Shown here piece after piece: positions 37,827-46,699 of a stretch of DNA of 64,000 bases. This DNA comes from CBDCYS01 sp965226245 (lineage in GTDB: Bacteria > Acidobacteriota > Terriglobia > Bryobacterales > UBA6623), in the NCBI GenBank assembly GCA_965226245.1, contig CBDDCL010000015.1:1736001-1800000 (forward strand), read 5' to 3'. Position 1 is the first letter of the stretch. Each line of letters begins with the position of its first letter. The position numbers were made by a program, and so were the translations under genes. The notes beneath the pieces are model-generated. The model worked only from the letters and a program-made list of their open reading frames with translations. It was not told the origin of the DNA and did not search any database.

Positions 37827-37909
37827 GGCCCTGCCTCCTTGCCCTTGCACTCGCCTCCTACAATAGGAGGTGTGCCATATGGCAAGAAGGTAGGGGCGAC
37901 AGGAACGAC

Positions 37910-38353
37910 TCACCGCCATAAGAAACGCTCCTTATATTCCAGTTTATTCCGCTTCAGCAATGAGAGAAATTCATCCTTGAACGGAATTCGTCTGTGGTGT
38001 TCCTCCTGGTTGGCTATGTATTCTCTGACGCGGGCGACGTTGGATTGGCTTACGCTGAAAGCCGCGTAGCCCGGTTGCCAGGCGAAGTCCTGAGCCCCTT
38101 GCCGCATCCAATGAGACGACTTGGCCTTGATCCGTCGCATAGCGTCGGCGAGCGTCACGGTGGAAGGAAGCGTCAACAGCATGTGAACGTGATCGGCCAC
38201 GCCGTTTACAATGAGCGGCTCTCCGCCTAGACTTCGTAAAATGCCGCCGAGATAGGCGAATAACCGGGAACGAATTGGCTCCTTAAGCAAGGGCGCCCGG
38301 TCCTTCGTCGAGAACACGACGTAGACCAAGATTCGATGGAGCGTTTGCGCCAT
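37910..38353 (-). CDS. REP-associated tyrosine transposase (Y1/TnpA-REP, RAYT)
   Basis: A 147-residue HUH-superfamily protein. It starts MAQTLHRILVYVVFSTKDRA, has the metal-binding ADHVHMLLTLP and the catalytic tyrosine in REYIANQEEHHRR, and ends in the usual FKDEFLSLLKRN stretch. Length and motifs fit IS200-like transposases that act on REP sequences. The REP-type hairpin CCGCCCTTTCAGGGCTC lies 10 bases upstream of the start (38363-38379), and the same motif occurs at 35390. It is apparently intact. Its stop is 23 bases from the DUF1670 unit. Confidence 0.88.
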   Translation of the reverse strand: MAQTLHRILVYVVFSTKDRAPLLKEPIRSRLFAYLGGILRSLGGEPLIVNGVADHVHMLLTLPSTVTLADAMRRIKAKSSHWMRQGAQDFAWQPGYAAFSVSQSNVARVREYIANQEEHHRRIPFKDEFLSLLKRNKLEYKERFLWR

Positions 38354-38362
38354 GATCTCCTG

Positions 38363-38379
38363 CCGCCCTTTCAGGGCTC
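38363..38379. repeat. REP-type hairpin next to the RAYT gene
   Basis: CCGCCCTTTCAGGGCTC forms a GCCCT-TTC-AGGGC hairpin directly upstream of the RAYT start and matches 35390-35406. It is probably a recognition target of that transposase. Confidence 0.65.
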
Positions 38380-38400
38380 AACTTTGTTTCTGTCTTTACC

Positions 38401-40279
38401 TAGCCCGACTTTCGCAAATTTGAAGCGATAGAGCCAGCCGACGAGCCTTCTACGCCTTTGGGGACGCACTTTTCGCTTGCCATTTCTGCTCGGATGTGGC
38501 TAGATGAAAGAATGAATATATTCGAGCGCGAAGTGGGAGGCCGGAGGTATCGCATCGCTTCCCAATCGCTGTGGGATTCCGCTCGGCAGCGGCCGTTTGC
38601 GCGTCAGGCTGTGTTAGGTCCGGCAGACCCGCCACCGCTGGCCGACTTGGGATTGACGCGCACCGTCGGGACGCGACGGGTCGGTGACGCGGGCGCTTTG
38701 GTCTGGGTGGCCGAGCAACTGGACTTGATCAAGCTCATCGACCAAGCGTGTGGTGTCACGGTGCCGGCCGGCGGTCCGACGATGGGCGAGATGGTGCTCG
38801 CCGTAGCTGTACAGCGAGCCTGTGCGCCGGCGGCCAAATGCCATTTGGCGGCTTTCTTGGAATCGTGTGTGCCGCGGCTGTCCTGCCTGCGCAGCTCGGC
38901 ATTCAGCGGGCAAGCCTTTCAGCGGCTGGCCGCGCAGGTCAGCGACGAGCAACTCGAGAAGGCGCAGATCGAGATCGCCCGCGCGGCCGTCCGCGGCTTC
39001 GAGTTGTCGGCGGACGTGCTGGCCTTCGACACAACCAATTTTGACAGGCACATCGCGACCACCACGCCAGGAGAACTGGCGCGGCGCGGCCACGCCAAGA
39101 GCAAGCGCAGAGATCTGCGCGTGGTGGGACTGGCGGCGCTGGTGAGCGAGACGGGGCATGTGCCGCTGCTGCACCGCAGCTACCCCGGCAACGGATCGGA
39201 GCAGTCCGTGCTGGCTGCCTGCTGGGATGCCCTGGGCAAGCTGCACGATGCTTTGGACGAGGGGGAGCAACGCAGCCCTCCCGCCTGCCGCACCCTGGTG
39301 CGCGACGGCGGCTCGTGGAGTCCTCCACAACTGGAACTCGACCTGGACACCGAAGGCTACTACAGCCTGATCTCGCTGCCGCTGAGTCATGGCGCCTCGC
39401 AATGGGCCCTGGAGCAGGCCGCCCGGCGAGCAGCGATGAAGCGCCTGGGAGGGAAACTGGGGGACGTGCGGGCGGCGCGGTTGCGGACCCAGGTTGGCGA
39501 CCTGGAGCGCACTCTGGTGGTGGTGGAGAGTCAGGAACTGCTGCGCGGACAGAAGCGGGGAATCGCGCTGGCGCTACGCCAGGCCAAGGTGGAACTACGC
39601 CAACTGGAGCGGCGGGCGGCCAGTGGCCGCATCCAGCGCGAGGCACTCGAGGAGCGGGTCCGCAAGACGCTGCAACGCGAGCGCCTGGCGGAGTTCGTGA
39701 GGGCCACGGTGAACCAGAACGGCAAGCAACTATCGCTCGACTGGCATGTCGATGCGGCACGACGGCGCCGGCTGGAGCGCAGGCGTCTGGGCCGGCGCGT
39801 GTTGTGCACCGACCGTCATGTCTGGAGCAGCGGCCGAATCGTGTACGCTTTCCGGGGCCAGTGGAAGGTGCAGGAACTGTTCCACCGGGCCAAGCAGGGA
39901 GGACTCGTGCCCTGGGGTCCTTCCCACCAATGGGCCGACAGTTCGTTGCGCTTGCACACGTTCGCCACCGTGATCGGCCTGACGCTGGTCAGCCTGGTTT
40001 GCTTGGCGCTGGGCACGCGGCAGTCGGCGCTGAGCATGATGAAGACACTGGCGGAGGTGAAAGCCACTTTGGTGCGGGTGAGCACCAAGCAGCGTGGTCG
40101 CCGTGCCACGGTGATGCTGGCGCCGGATTTGAGCGCCGAGCAACGCCAGGCGGTCAAGATCTTCGAGCTGGAGCGCTGGATGCCGACACTTCTTTCATCT
40201 AGGACTCGGGATGTGTCCGGCCCAAGCGTGAGGCCTGCCGCCTGAGCCAAGGAGGCCCGATTTTGCGAAAGTCGGGCTA
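38401..40279 (+). mobile_element. IS4/IS1634-type insertion sequence (complete)
   Basis: Perfect 18-bp terminal inverted repeats TAGCCCGACTTTCGCAAA (38401-38418) and TTTGCGAAAGTCGGGCTA (40262-40279). A C precedes and a G follows, giving CTAG at both junctions, as for the unrelated IS1182 copies. The right end lies inside an ISAzo13-type transposase remnant. Confidence 0.92.
38512..40245 (+). CDS. IS4/IS1634-type DDE transposase
   Basis: About 577 residues. Catalytic-core segments are visible as VLAFDTTNFDRHIA (first Asp), a second acidic region near TLVRDGGSW and the conserved YAFRGQWKVQELFHRAKQGG (Glu), with a late helical region ALGTRQSALSMMKTLAEVKA. A basic coiled stretch (GLRRAAS-type repeats of Arg and Glu) lies at about 350-430. 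The start could be the Met at 38512 (MNIFEREVGGRRYRIA) or at 38494 or 38458; I favour 38512 from sequence character. No lesion is seen, so it may be active. Confidence 0.85.
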   Translation: MNIFEREVGGRRYRIASQSLWDSARQRPFARQAVLGPADPPPLADLGLTRTVGTRRVGDAGALVWVAEQLDLIKLIDQACGVTVPAGGPTMGEMVLAVAVQRACAPAAKCHLAAFLESCVPRLSCLRSSAFSGQAFQRLAAQVSDEQLEKAQIEIARAAVRGFELSADVLAFDTTNFDRHIATTTPGELARRGHAKSKRRDLRVVGLAALVSETGHVPLLHRSYPGNGSEQSVLAACWDALGKLHDALDEGEQRSPPACRTLVRDGGSWSPPQLELDLDTEGYYSLISLPLSHGASQWALEQAARRAAMKRLGGKLGDVRAARLRTQVGDLERTLVVVESQELLRGQKRGIALALRQAKVELRQLERRAASGRIQREALEERVRKTLQRERLAEFVRATVNQNGKQLSLDWHVDAARRRRLERRRLGRRVLCTDRHVWSSGRIVYAFRGQWKVQELFHRAKQGGLVPWGPSHQWADSSLRLHTFATVIGLTLVSLVCLALGTRQSALSMMKTLAEVKATLVRVSTKQRGRRATVMLAPDLSAEQRQAVKIFELERWMPTLLSSRTRDVSGPSVRPAA

Positions 40280-40280
40280 G

Positions 40281-40461
40281 CGCGGATGGAGTAGTTCCAT
40301 TCTCCATGAAATCGGTGCCGTCGGAGCTGCACCTGGGCCATCTGTTCGCCGGACACCTGCACTTTCGTCGGGTAGGCGCCCGTATCGAGTTGGGCCTCGA
40401 CCTGCAGGCCGCTTTGCGTGGTCGTGGAACCGATCAACTCCACAATCACTTCGTGGCTCGC
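40281..40461 (-). pseudogene. ISAzo13-type (Rhodopirellula) transposase C-terminal fragment
   Basis: The minus strand reads SHEVIVELIGSTTTQSGLQV then LDTGAYPTKVQVSGEQMAQV and RRHRFHGEWNYSI, the conserved C-terminus of ISAzo13/Rhodopirellula-type DDE transposases. It is cut at its 3' end by the IS4/IS1634 element (frame enters CTAG) and upstream abuts the NHL gene start. Only ~60 codons remain. Confidence 0.8.
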
Positions 40462-40525
40462 CAAGCACGGCCGCGTTGTTTTTTCTCCGTTGCTATCGGA
40501 ACCCCCATCTGGCATAATCTCGGCC

Positions 40526-42561
40526 ATGCCGAAGGGGAAACTCTCGATCCTTGCAAGCCTTGTTTTCGTAGCCGCCGCGATGGCGCAGCCCCGCTACACA
40601 ATCGATACTTTCGCCGGAATCGTTGCACCTCCCAGGGGCCCTGCCAGCGAAGTATTCCTCGATGCACCCGCCGGCATTGCCCAAGACAGCAGCGGCAATA
40701 TCTACATCGCGGATTCGCGATTCCACTGGGTGATTCGGGTGGCCCCGAACGGCGACGCGAGCCTGTTTGCCGGCAACGGCCAATTCGGCTTCAGCGGTGA
40801 CGGGGGCCCAGCCACCGAGGCTCAACTTTGGTCTCCTCAAGATGTTGCGGCGGGACCCGACGGTTCTGTCTATATCGCCGACCGCACAAACAGCCGCATC
40901 CGCCGCGTTGCGCCGGATGGGACGATCTCGACTTTTGCCGGCGGGAGGTACGGGCGGCGCCGGAGGGCTGGCTACCGAGGCTTCGACGAGTGTAGTGGGA
41001 GCTGTGGCGGTCGACCCCGCCAAGGGGCCGTCTATCTCGGGTCGAGCGTTAGCAGCACGATCTGGCGGGTCGGGGCGGACGGCATCCTAACTGTTTTTGC
41101 CGGTGGGAACGGACGGGGGTTTTCAGGAGACGGCGGCCCGGCTGTCGACGCTCAATTCCGGACCGTGCGCCACATCACGGTCGCAATGGAGGGTTCGGTT
41201 TACTTTACCGACCACGGCGACAACCGAGTCCGCAAGGTCGATCCGCGGGGTGTCATCACGACAGTGGCCGGCACGGGAGAGCGGGCGTTCATCGGTGACG
41301 CTGACACCGATGGCCGGCAGGCTACCCAAGTGGCGCTCGGCCGTCCGAACGGGATCCACGCGGTCACTGACGGCAGCGTTCTGCTCGCCGAAGAGGGTAC
41401 ACGTGTGATCCGGCGCCTCTTGCCTGATGGCACGAACCGCTTGCTGGCGGGAGTCAATTCCGGGATCGGCTCTGGAATCTTCCTGGAGGACGGCCTCAGC
41501 CCGCAAGAGACGAAGTTCTCCCTGTTGCAGGACGTGATCGGGCTGATGAGCGGCGAGGTCTGCGTGACGGGCCGGACGATTCCGCGGCTGCGCTGCTTCC
41601 CTGGGGATGGGAGCGGCATTGTCTCCGCAAAAGCCGGCGGCAACAATGTCAAGGGCGACGGGGGGCCGGCCCGTCAGGCTCGGCTGTACAGACCGCGAGG
41701 AGTCGCCGCGGACACCGCTGGAAACATCTATATCGCCGAGACCGGCAATCAGATCGTCCGAAAGGTCTCGATCGACGGCGCCGTTGCCCGAATCGCCGGG
41801 CTGGCGGGCCGGAATGAGGCGCTTTCTCCCGCGCCCAACACACCGGCATTGAGCGCGCCCGTGGGCCAGGTGGAGTCGGTCGCGGTCGATCAAGCAGGCA
41901 ACGTGTATGTCGATGGGCTGGTCTCCGTACAAGTTGTGACGCCGGAAGGCACGTTGAACACCATCGAGCTCAAGGACCCGGCGAACATGCGGATCTTCGT
42001 CAACAACGTCTATGCCGACCCACAGGGCGTCGTGTACTTCACCGAAGTCGCGAGCCATCGCGTGATGAAGCTCGAGAACGGCCAATTGACGACTATAGCC
42101 GGCAACGGCACTCGCGGTTTCGGGGGAGACGGCGGACCCGCGGTGAACGCCCAGCTCCGTGAACCGGAAGGGCTCGTCCGTGATGGGGACGGGAACATCT
42201 ACGTCGCTGACAATGGGAATCGCCGCATTCGCAAGATCAGCAGTGAGGGGATCATCACGACCGTGGCCGGCGGAGGTAATGACGTCCTGTCCAATGGCGT
42301 GCCCGCGACTAGCGTGCGGTTCAGCGAACCGAGCGACGCAGCGATTGGCCCCGATGACGCGCTGTACATCTCCGACGGCGCCCGGGACGTAATCCTTCGC
42401 GTAGAGAACGCTCCGGCCGCCGCTCTCGGCCAGTCCGGAAAGAGACAGGGCATTCTTCCGGGGGCGACGATCAACATCATCGCGGGCACGCTCAACCTCA
42501 ACGCTTTCTCGGGAGGGCCGTCACAGATCAACTTCCTCGTTCCGTCCGGGACGGGGCAGTG
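40526..42561 (+). pseudogene. Secreted NHL-repeat beta-propeller protein, truncated C-terminal domain
   Basis: About 678 residues. A signal peptide (MPKGKLSILASLVFVAAAMA) is followed by repeated NHL blades (GNIYIADSRFHWVIRVAPNG, GNIYVADNGNRRIRKISSEG, each with GDGGPA) and ends SGGPSQINFLVPSGTGQ. SQINFLVP opens the TIGR03437 C-terminal domain common in Acidobacteria, but the domain is cut after a few residues where an IS200/IS605 remnant begins. Between about 40948 and 41021 the frame is shifted and restored: the neighbouring frame there gives the expected GTGGAGGLATEAS..VDPAKG. So a 24-residue segment is scrambled. Start at ATG 40526; the frame opens at 40418. Confidence 0.8.
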
Positions 42562-42735
42562 AGCACGGTAGGACTGGATGAGCAAAAGGTGCGAGCGTAC
42601 ATTCGGACGCAGGAGGACGAGGAGAAGCGGCAGGAGCAACTCCAACTGCGGGGCCTTTAGGCTCCTTCACACGGTGCAGGCCCCTTTGGAGGGGCCTTCA
42701 TCAAACCGCCCGCTCAGCGGGCGGTAGATGATTCC
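42562..42735 (+). pseudogene. IS200/IS605 remnant: TnpA C-terminus and right-end hairpins
   Basis: Codons from 42562 read STVGLDEQKVRAYIRTQEDE and stop at 42660, resembling the C-terminus of IS200/IS605 TnpA. Two hairpins follow: GGCCCC-TTTGGA-GGGGCC (42679-42696) and CCGCCCGC-TCA-GCGGGCGG (42706-42724), the latter like an IS200-type right end. The catalytic part is missing and the fragment abuts the cut NHL gene. Confidence 0.6.
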
Positions 42736-42848
42736 GGGTCATCGAGCAACTCGTCGGCTTGCCGCATCCAGGGCTGCCAGCAGTCATCGACCGAGTCGCG
42801 AAACCACATCTCGGCCAAGGTGCGCTGGCGGTAGCGTCGGCTAGTCAC
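42728..42848 (-). pseudogene. Transposase N-terminal fragment downstream of DUF6788
   Basis: A GTG at 42848 overlaps the stop of the DUF6788 gene and opens a frame reading TSRRYRQRTLAEMWFRDSVD then DCWQPWMRQADELLDDPES, similar to N-termini of transposases encoded after DUF6788-like genes. It is lost at the IS200 remnant after ~40 codons. Confidence 0.55.
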
Positions 42849-43179
42849 GGTTTCTCCGCTTGGCGGCCTTGGCGGCTTGGATGCGGCGGCGCAGCTGCTG
42901 GCGATTGAGCGCGGCGAGTTCGCAGCTCAGCTCCCAAAAGCGCGCCCAGGCAGCATGCGCCTGGCGGGCCGAATCGGCCTGCTGGGCCGGCACATAGAGC
43001 GAACGGCTTTTGCCCTCGCTGCGGAAAGTGAGATACAGATGCGGCCCATGGCGGCGAGCCGGATCGCGCTGGCAGGCGCAGTGGGGCTGACCGCAGCGGC
43101 GGGTGGTTTCCGACAAACCGCCCTGGACCATGGTGGCGGCGGCGGCGAGGAGTTGTTCGAGCAGTTTTTTCTTACTCAT
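42841..43179 (-). CDS. DUF6788-like IS accessory protein
   Basis: A 112-residue small protein. Its core RRCGQPHCACQRDPARRHGP HLYLTF, with a Cys-rich CGxxxCxC motif and then GKSRSLYVPAQQAD, matches small proteins encoded beside certain transposases. Its role there is unknown, though the cysteines suggest metal binding. It is followed by the remains of the partner transposase and preceded by an AT-rich stretch (TAATATATCTTAGGATAC near 43214) that may be the IS end or promoter. Confidence 0.6.
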   Translation of the reverse strand: MSKKKLLEQLLAAAATMVQGGLSETTRRCGQPHCACQRDPARRHGPHLYLTFRSEGKSRSLYVPAQQADSARQAHAAWARFWELSCELAALNRQQLRRRIQAAKAAKRRNRD

Positions 43180-43394
43180 GGTCGTGCTCCTGGCCGGGTC
43201 TCTGTCCTAATCATTAATATATCTTAGGATACCATGAACCCGAGGCGTCTTTCAAGAGAAAAATGACATTTTTAGAAAAATGTTTCAGCCGGAGAAAAGG
43301 GGCCGCGGCGAGGCTGAAGCGTCGTCAAACGGCGTTGTTGCAGCAACCGCTCCGGCTGCTGACACGAACCGAACGACGTAGCCTTCCCTTTTTG

Positions 43395-43627
43395 CGCCGG
43401 AAAGTAGCTAGGAACTTGAGCGCGACGGCACGCTTGAGCTTCGTATCCTCGCCTTTATAGACCACACCCAATCTCCATGGACCACGACCGCCCACGTAGA
43501 GGAAGTGTTGGCCGCCGGGCAGGAAATGCGGGTGTCGATGGGTAGCCTCTCGTGTCGATCCATCGAGGACGGTGACGGGAGTGGGTTCCCCTCCCGCATC
43601 CGAAACCTGGTAGAGCTGGCTATTCAC
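43395..43627 (-). pseudogene. Chimeric fragment: kinase propeller piece joined to a kinase N-lobe piece
   Basis: The frame reads YQVSDAGGEPTPVTVLDGST and HPHFLPGGQHFLYVGG, a TolB-like propeller segment from a Ser/Thr kinase. It then continues as WRLGVVYKGEDTKLKRAVAL KFLA, the ATP-binding N-lobe of another kinase with the VAxK lysine. The order is reversed from a normal kinase, so two kinase genes or copies have recombined. No intact gene is present between 43180 and 43740. Confidence 0.65.
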
Positions 43628-43740
43628 TGACGGTGTGAAGACAATGACCCCCTCACCCTCGGTCGAACCTCTGGCCCAAGTCCCGGCTAGCTAGCCCGTT
43701 GGGTGCGTCGCACAGCGTCTGAGGAGGACCTCCGGAAGCA

Positions 43741-44265
43741 TTAATCTTCTTGAGCCTTGACGTCAGCGAAAAACCCTAGGAACCGGCTGTCCGGCGACCA
43801 GAACAGGTTACGGGCACCTGCGGTTCCCGTCAAAGGCCGTGCTTGGAGCGAGTCGAGAGAACGAATCCAGAGGCGCTGCAGACCGTCACTCGACGCGCCG
43901 ACGAAAGCCAGGTGACGCCCATCGGGGGAGATCTCCCCTGTCCGTACGCTAAACCGGACTCCTTCGGGTTCCTGGATGAGGAACCTGGCAGTCTCGATTT
44001 GTGGAGCAGGTTGATTGAAGTGAACAACCGCCAGTGTGATGGCGGCTAGGGCAAGCAAAACGGTTGCTGCGGCCCAAGCGACACGTTCGCGGGTGAGGCC
44101 GGGTCTGAGATGCGCCGGAAGCGCGACATGTCGCTCCCGCACATCCGACACCTCGGCGTCGGACCGATGGCTTGGACCGAGGGGAGCATCGGTCCAAGCC
44201 GGGGGCACAGGCAATCCGCCCTGTGCTTGGCCCGACACGATTGTCGTTTGGCCCACCGGGGGCAC
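43741..44265 (-). pseudogene. Ser/Thr kinase fragment: linker, membrane helix, start of propeller
   Basis: 174 residues. A Pro-rich linker is followed by one membrane helix (VAWAAATVLLALAAITLAVV) and the first propeller blades (ISPDGRHLAFVGASSDGLQR, ARNLFWSPDSRFLGFFADVK), then a stop. This mirrors the middle of the kinase at 10906-13844. The catalytic domain is missing upstream; a piece of kinase C-lobe lies at 46568-46692. It probably belongs to one kinase gene broken by insertions. Confidence 0.7.
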
Positions 44266-44339
44266 AACACGCGCCGCTGCATCGCTAGGACCGGCAGGAG
44301 TACCCGCGCCTGCGGCAGCACCTGTGCGCAGGATCGCCG

Positions 44340-44700
44340 ATTTCTCTCTTCAGCGAGCGGATCGCCACTCTCGTCCAGGTTGACTGTCGCCGTCAAGAAC
44401 AAGTCTTCGACTTGTGTCCAGTCCCTGGGAAGAATGAAGTTTGCCGACAACCCGCGGTGTTTCCGCAGAAACTCCATACGCGCGTCCGGGCCGGCTGTCC
44501 CCCCCGGGAACCGCGTGAACACGCCCAGCAAGGGACCATCCTGCCCCGCCTGGCCCCGCAGGTTGACCGGCCGACCTTCTTTTCGGGTCCTCCGATCGCA
44601 ACATTAGGCACTGGATTTCCCCCGTCACCTACGCCCAGCTCTTTGAGTTTCTGGATTTGCTGGCGACCCGCGCGGAGCCATTGCGTGAAAAACAGCAAGC
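44340..44700 (-). pseudogene. Frame-disrupted fragment of an unidentified secreted protein
   Basis: Two minus-strand frames join to give FFTQWLRAGRQQIQKLKELG and, after a shift near 44575, GPLLGVFTRFPGGTAGPDAR then SANFILPRDWTQVEDLFLTA and VNLDESGDPLAEE. This has the feel of a beta-rich extracellular protein, but I cannot name the family. The rest of 44266-45040 shows no recognisable gene. Confidence 0.35.
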
Positions 44701-45040
44701 CGCCCCGGGTGAGTTTTCCGTATCAGCGGAATGGTCCGAAGCGGCGGCAGCGCTCCAATTCTGTACGTTTGTTCATCGGTGCGTGCTGGGCCCCGTCAGT
44801 TTCAGGGGGTATAGCTAACGTCGAGGGGCAACGAAGTTAGGCGGGTAGAAGCCCAGGTCGAACCACAGCGGCCACGTGGAACAGCAGACTGAGCGAATAG
44901 GTCCTCCCTGACGGGGAACTGCTAACCGCGATGGCCTTTCACTGCCTCGGAAGTGTTCTGCACCCTGGGTTCCCTCAACCCACAGCGATACCTGGTGATT
45001 ACAAGGCCTTCCCACCAGCAATCCGGCTCAAAGCCATGAA

Positions 45041-45487
45041 CCTAAAAACGGCGGTTGAATTGGCGGCTCAGGGGGCAAGTGGTTGATACTGTGGGTGATG
45101 TCGAAATCACGAGGCGCAATACAGCTTCACCCGCTGGGGGAGCCCCAAAATGCCATCGCAAAGCAGAGCCGTGGCAGCCAGGCGCTGGACACCTACGGCG
45201 GCAAGGTGCATCTGCGCTGGGACGCCGGCGCGGCGGTGACCGCCTACGGGCAGATGCCCTACTTCATCGAGTTTCTTAAAACCGCCGGGGTTGTTCAACG
45301 ACTGGGTCGCCGCTTGTCCGCTCGACTACCGCAGCCCCAACGCGCCGGCGGTGCGCGACGTGTTGGGCGCCCTGCTGCTGAGCCTGCTGGCGGGACATCG
45401 CCGCTACGCGCACATCAGCTCGATCCGCGGCGATGGAGTCAACCCGGAATTGCTGGGGATGAGCAAGGTCGTCAGCGAAGACTCGGT
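45041..45487 (+). pseudogene. IS1380-family element, left end and transposase N-terminus (frameshifted)
   Basis: It starts at the IS end CCTAAAAACGGCGGTTG (45041), similar to the TIR of the 188-bp MITE at 28887. The transposase reads LDTYGGKVHLRWDAGAAVTA and GQMPYFIEFLKTAG. After a frameshift near 45290 it continues WVAACPLDYRSPNAPAVRDV, LLAGHRRYAHISSIRGDGVN and GMSKVVSEDSV, typical of IS1380-family proteins. It is cut at ~45487 by the truncated end of IS1182 copy 3. Confidence 0.82.
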
Positions 45488-46488
45488 TGTTGCTGCCGAG
45501 GCTTGCCGCACCAGTTGCGCCGCCCGCGGTCCGGTTCATTGATGTAAGAACGCAGTTCCAGCGCCGTCAGGTCCGTCAGCACGTCGTTGCTGTGATAGCC
45601 CTTGTCGGCCACCACTTCTTGCAGCCCTTGGGGAGACAGTTGCTCGTTCGCCTGCTGGTCTTGGGCGACCGCGGCGACTTGCTCCGCGGCCGCGCTAATC
45701 GTCTCGGACACGGTGCTCGTGTCGCCCAGATCGGCGCCTTGCACGGTCAGCGCCAGCAGCGCGCCCGTCTCCAGGTCCACGGCGTGCTCGGCCTTGTGCG
45801 CCAAGTGCGTGCGCCCGTCTTTCATTTTTGTGATCTTGGCGTCGGGGTCATGCGGATTCGTCCAATCCTTGTTGGACCCTTTGTTTTTGCGCTTTTTGTC
45901 CAGCTTGGCCAGCTGCTCGCGAGTCGGCGTCTCGATCCCCGACTCCGCCGCCAGCCCCTTGAGAAACTCTTCGTAGCTCTCGCCGCTGTCGCGCCGCACG
46001 ATCGAGCGCAAGGCCGCGTTGGCCTCCAGCGTGGTGGCATCGACCGCAATCGTAGCGCCTTTCAACAGCCCCTGCTGGGCGAGCAATTGCAGCACCCAGG
46101 TGAACACTTGGCGGTGCGTTTCGACGTCGATCAGGCGGCGGCTGCGCGAGATCGTCGAATGATCGGGCGTGGATTCGTCGAGCTCGATGGCGAGAAAGCG
46201 CCGCAGCGAGATCGAATCGGCCAGGCGCCAAGCGATGCCGCGCTCGCTGTCGATGCCTTCGAGGTAGCCGATCAGCAGGCAGCGGAAATAGCTGCCGGGC
46301 GTCAGCGAGGGACGGCCCATGTGCGCCGCGTAGAACTTCTCGCAGCGCTGTTCGGCGAAGTCGTCGAAGCCGTGCTCGTCGAGCAGCTCGTTGAGCCTGT
46401 GATAAAACGGGTGGGCCGCTGTGTGTGGCAGATCCGCGGCGGCGACCCACAGCCCTTTCTGGCGCTGCCGCTGGTTGCGTCGTCCCAT
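45487..46488 (-). pseudogene. IS1182-type transposase, C-terminally truncated
   Basis: It encodes MGRRNQRQRQKG through IAVDATTLEANAAL and VVADKGYHSNDVLTDL, then breaks off after CGKPRQQQ. The final catalytic Glu region (ERSFAHLYETG in copy 1) is missing, so it is inactive. Two bases near the start differ from the other copies (ATGCAATGGG instead of ATGGCAATGGG), leaving the second ATG at 46488 as the start. Confidence 0.9.
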
Positions 46489-46564
46489 TGCATAAAACAA
46501 TTATACACCAATCTGTTTTTATTGTCAAGTACTTTATATATTTTTGTACTTTTACCACGGGCTG
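45487..46564 (-). mobile_element. IS1182-type element, copy 3 (3' end truncated)
   Basis: The intact end TTTACCACGGGCTG finishes at 46564, followed by CTAG (46565-46568). The other end is lost at ~45487, where homology to copy 1 stops within the GRQQQ region and the IS1380 remnant begins. It interrupts a Ser/Thr kinase gene. Confidence 0.9.
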
Positions 46565-46567
46565 CTA

Positions 46568-46692
46568 GAGCACGGCCTGCTGACGTTCGCCCTCGAAAGG
46601 CAGGCGGCCGGTGACCATCTCATAGATGACGACGCCGAGCGACCAGATGTCGGTGCGGCGGTCTGTCGGCAGGCGCTGGGATTGCTCGGGCG
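46568..46692 (-). pseudogene. Ser/Thr kinase C-lobe fragment
   Basis: Forty codons read SPEQSQRLPTDRRTDIWSLG then VVIYEMVTGRLPFEGERQQA, the activation-segment end and F-helix of a Hanks-type kinase. It is cut on the 3' side by IS1182 copy 3 at CTAG and on the 5' side by an IS91 fragment on the other strand. Confidence 0.85.
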
Positions 46693-46699
46693 ACAGCTC

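Larger units (their letters stand above)
35951..37887 (-). mobile_element. DUF1670-pair unit with 16-bp inverted termini (putative novel mobile element)
   Basis: TCTTGCCATATGGCAC (35951-35966) and GTGCCATATGGCAAGA (37872-37887) are perfect inverted repeats; each contains the 12-bp palindrome TGCCATATGGCA. Between them lie two tandem DUF1670 genes and a possible small third ORF, all on the minus strand. The left terminus coincides with the breakpoint of IS1182 copy 2. No target duplication is evident. That it is a mobile unit is inference from the boundaries. Confidence 0.6.

Noticed and set aside
45487..46614. Long antisense frame over IS1182 copy 3 (375 codons)
   Set aside because: It is the complement of the transposase and recurs in each copy for that reason.
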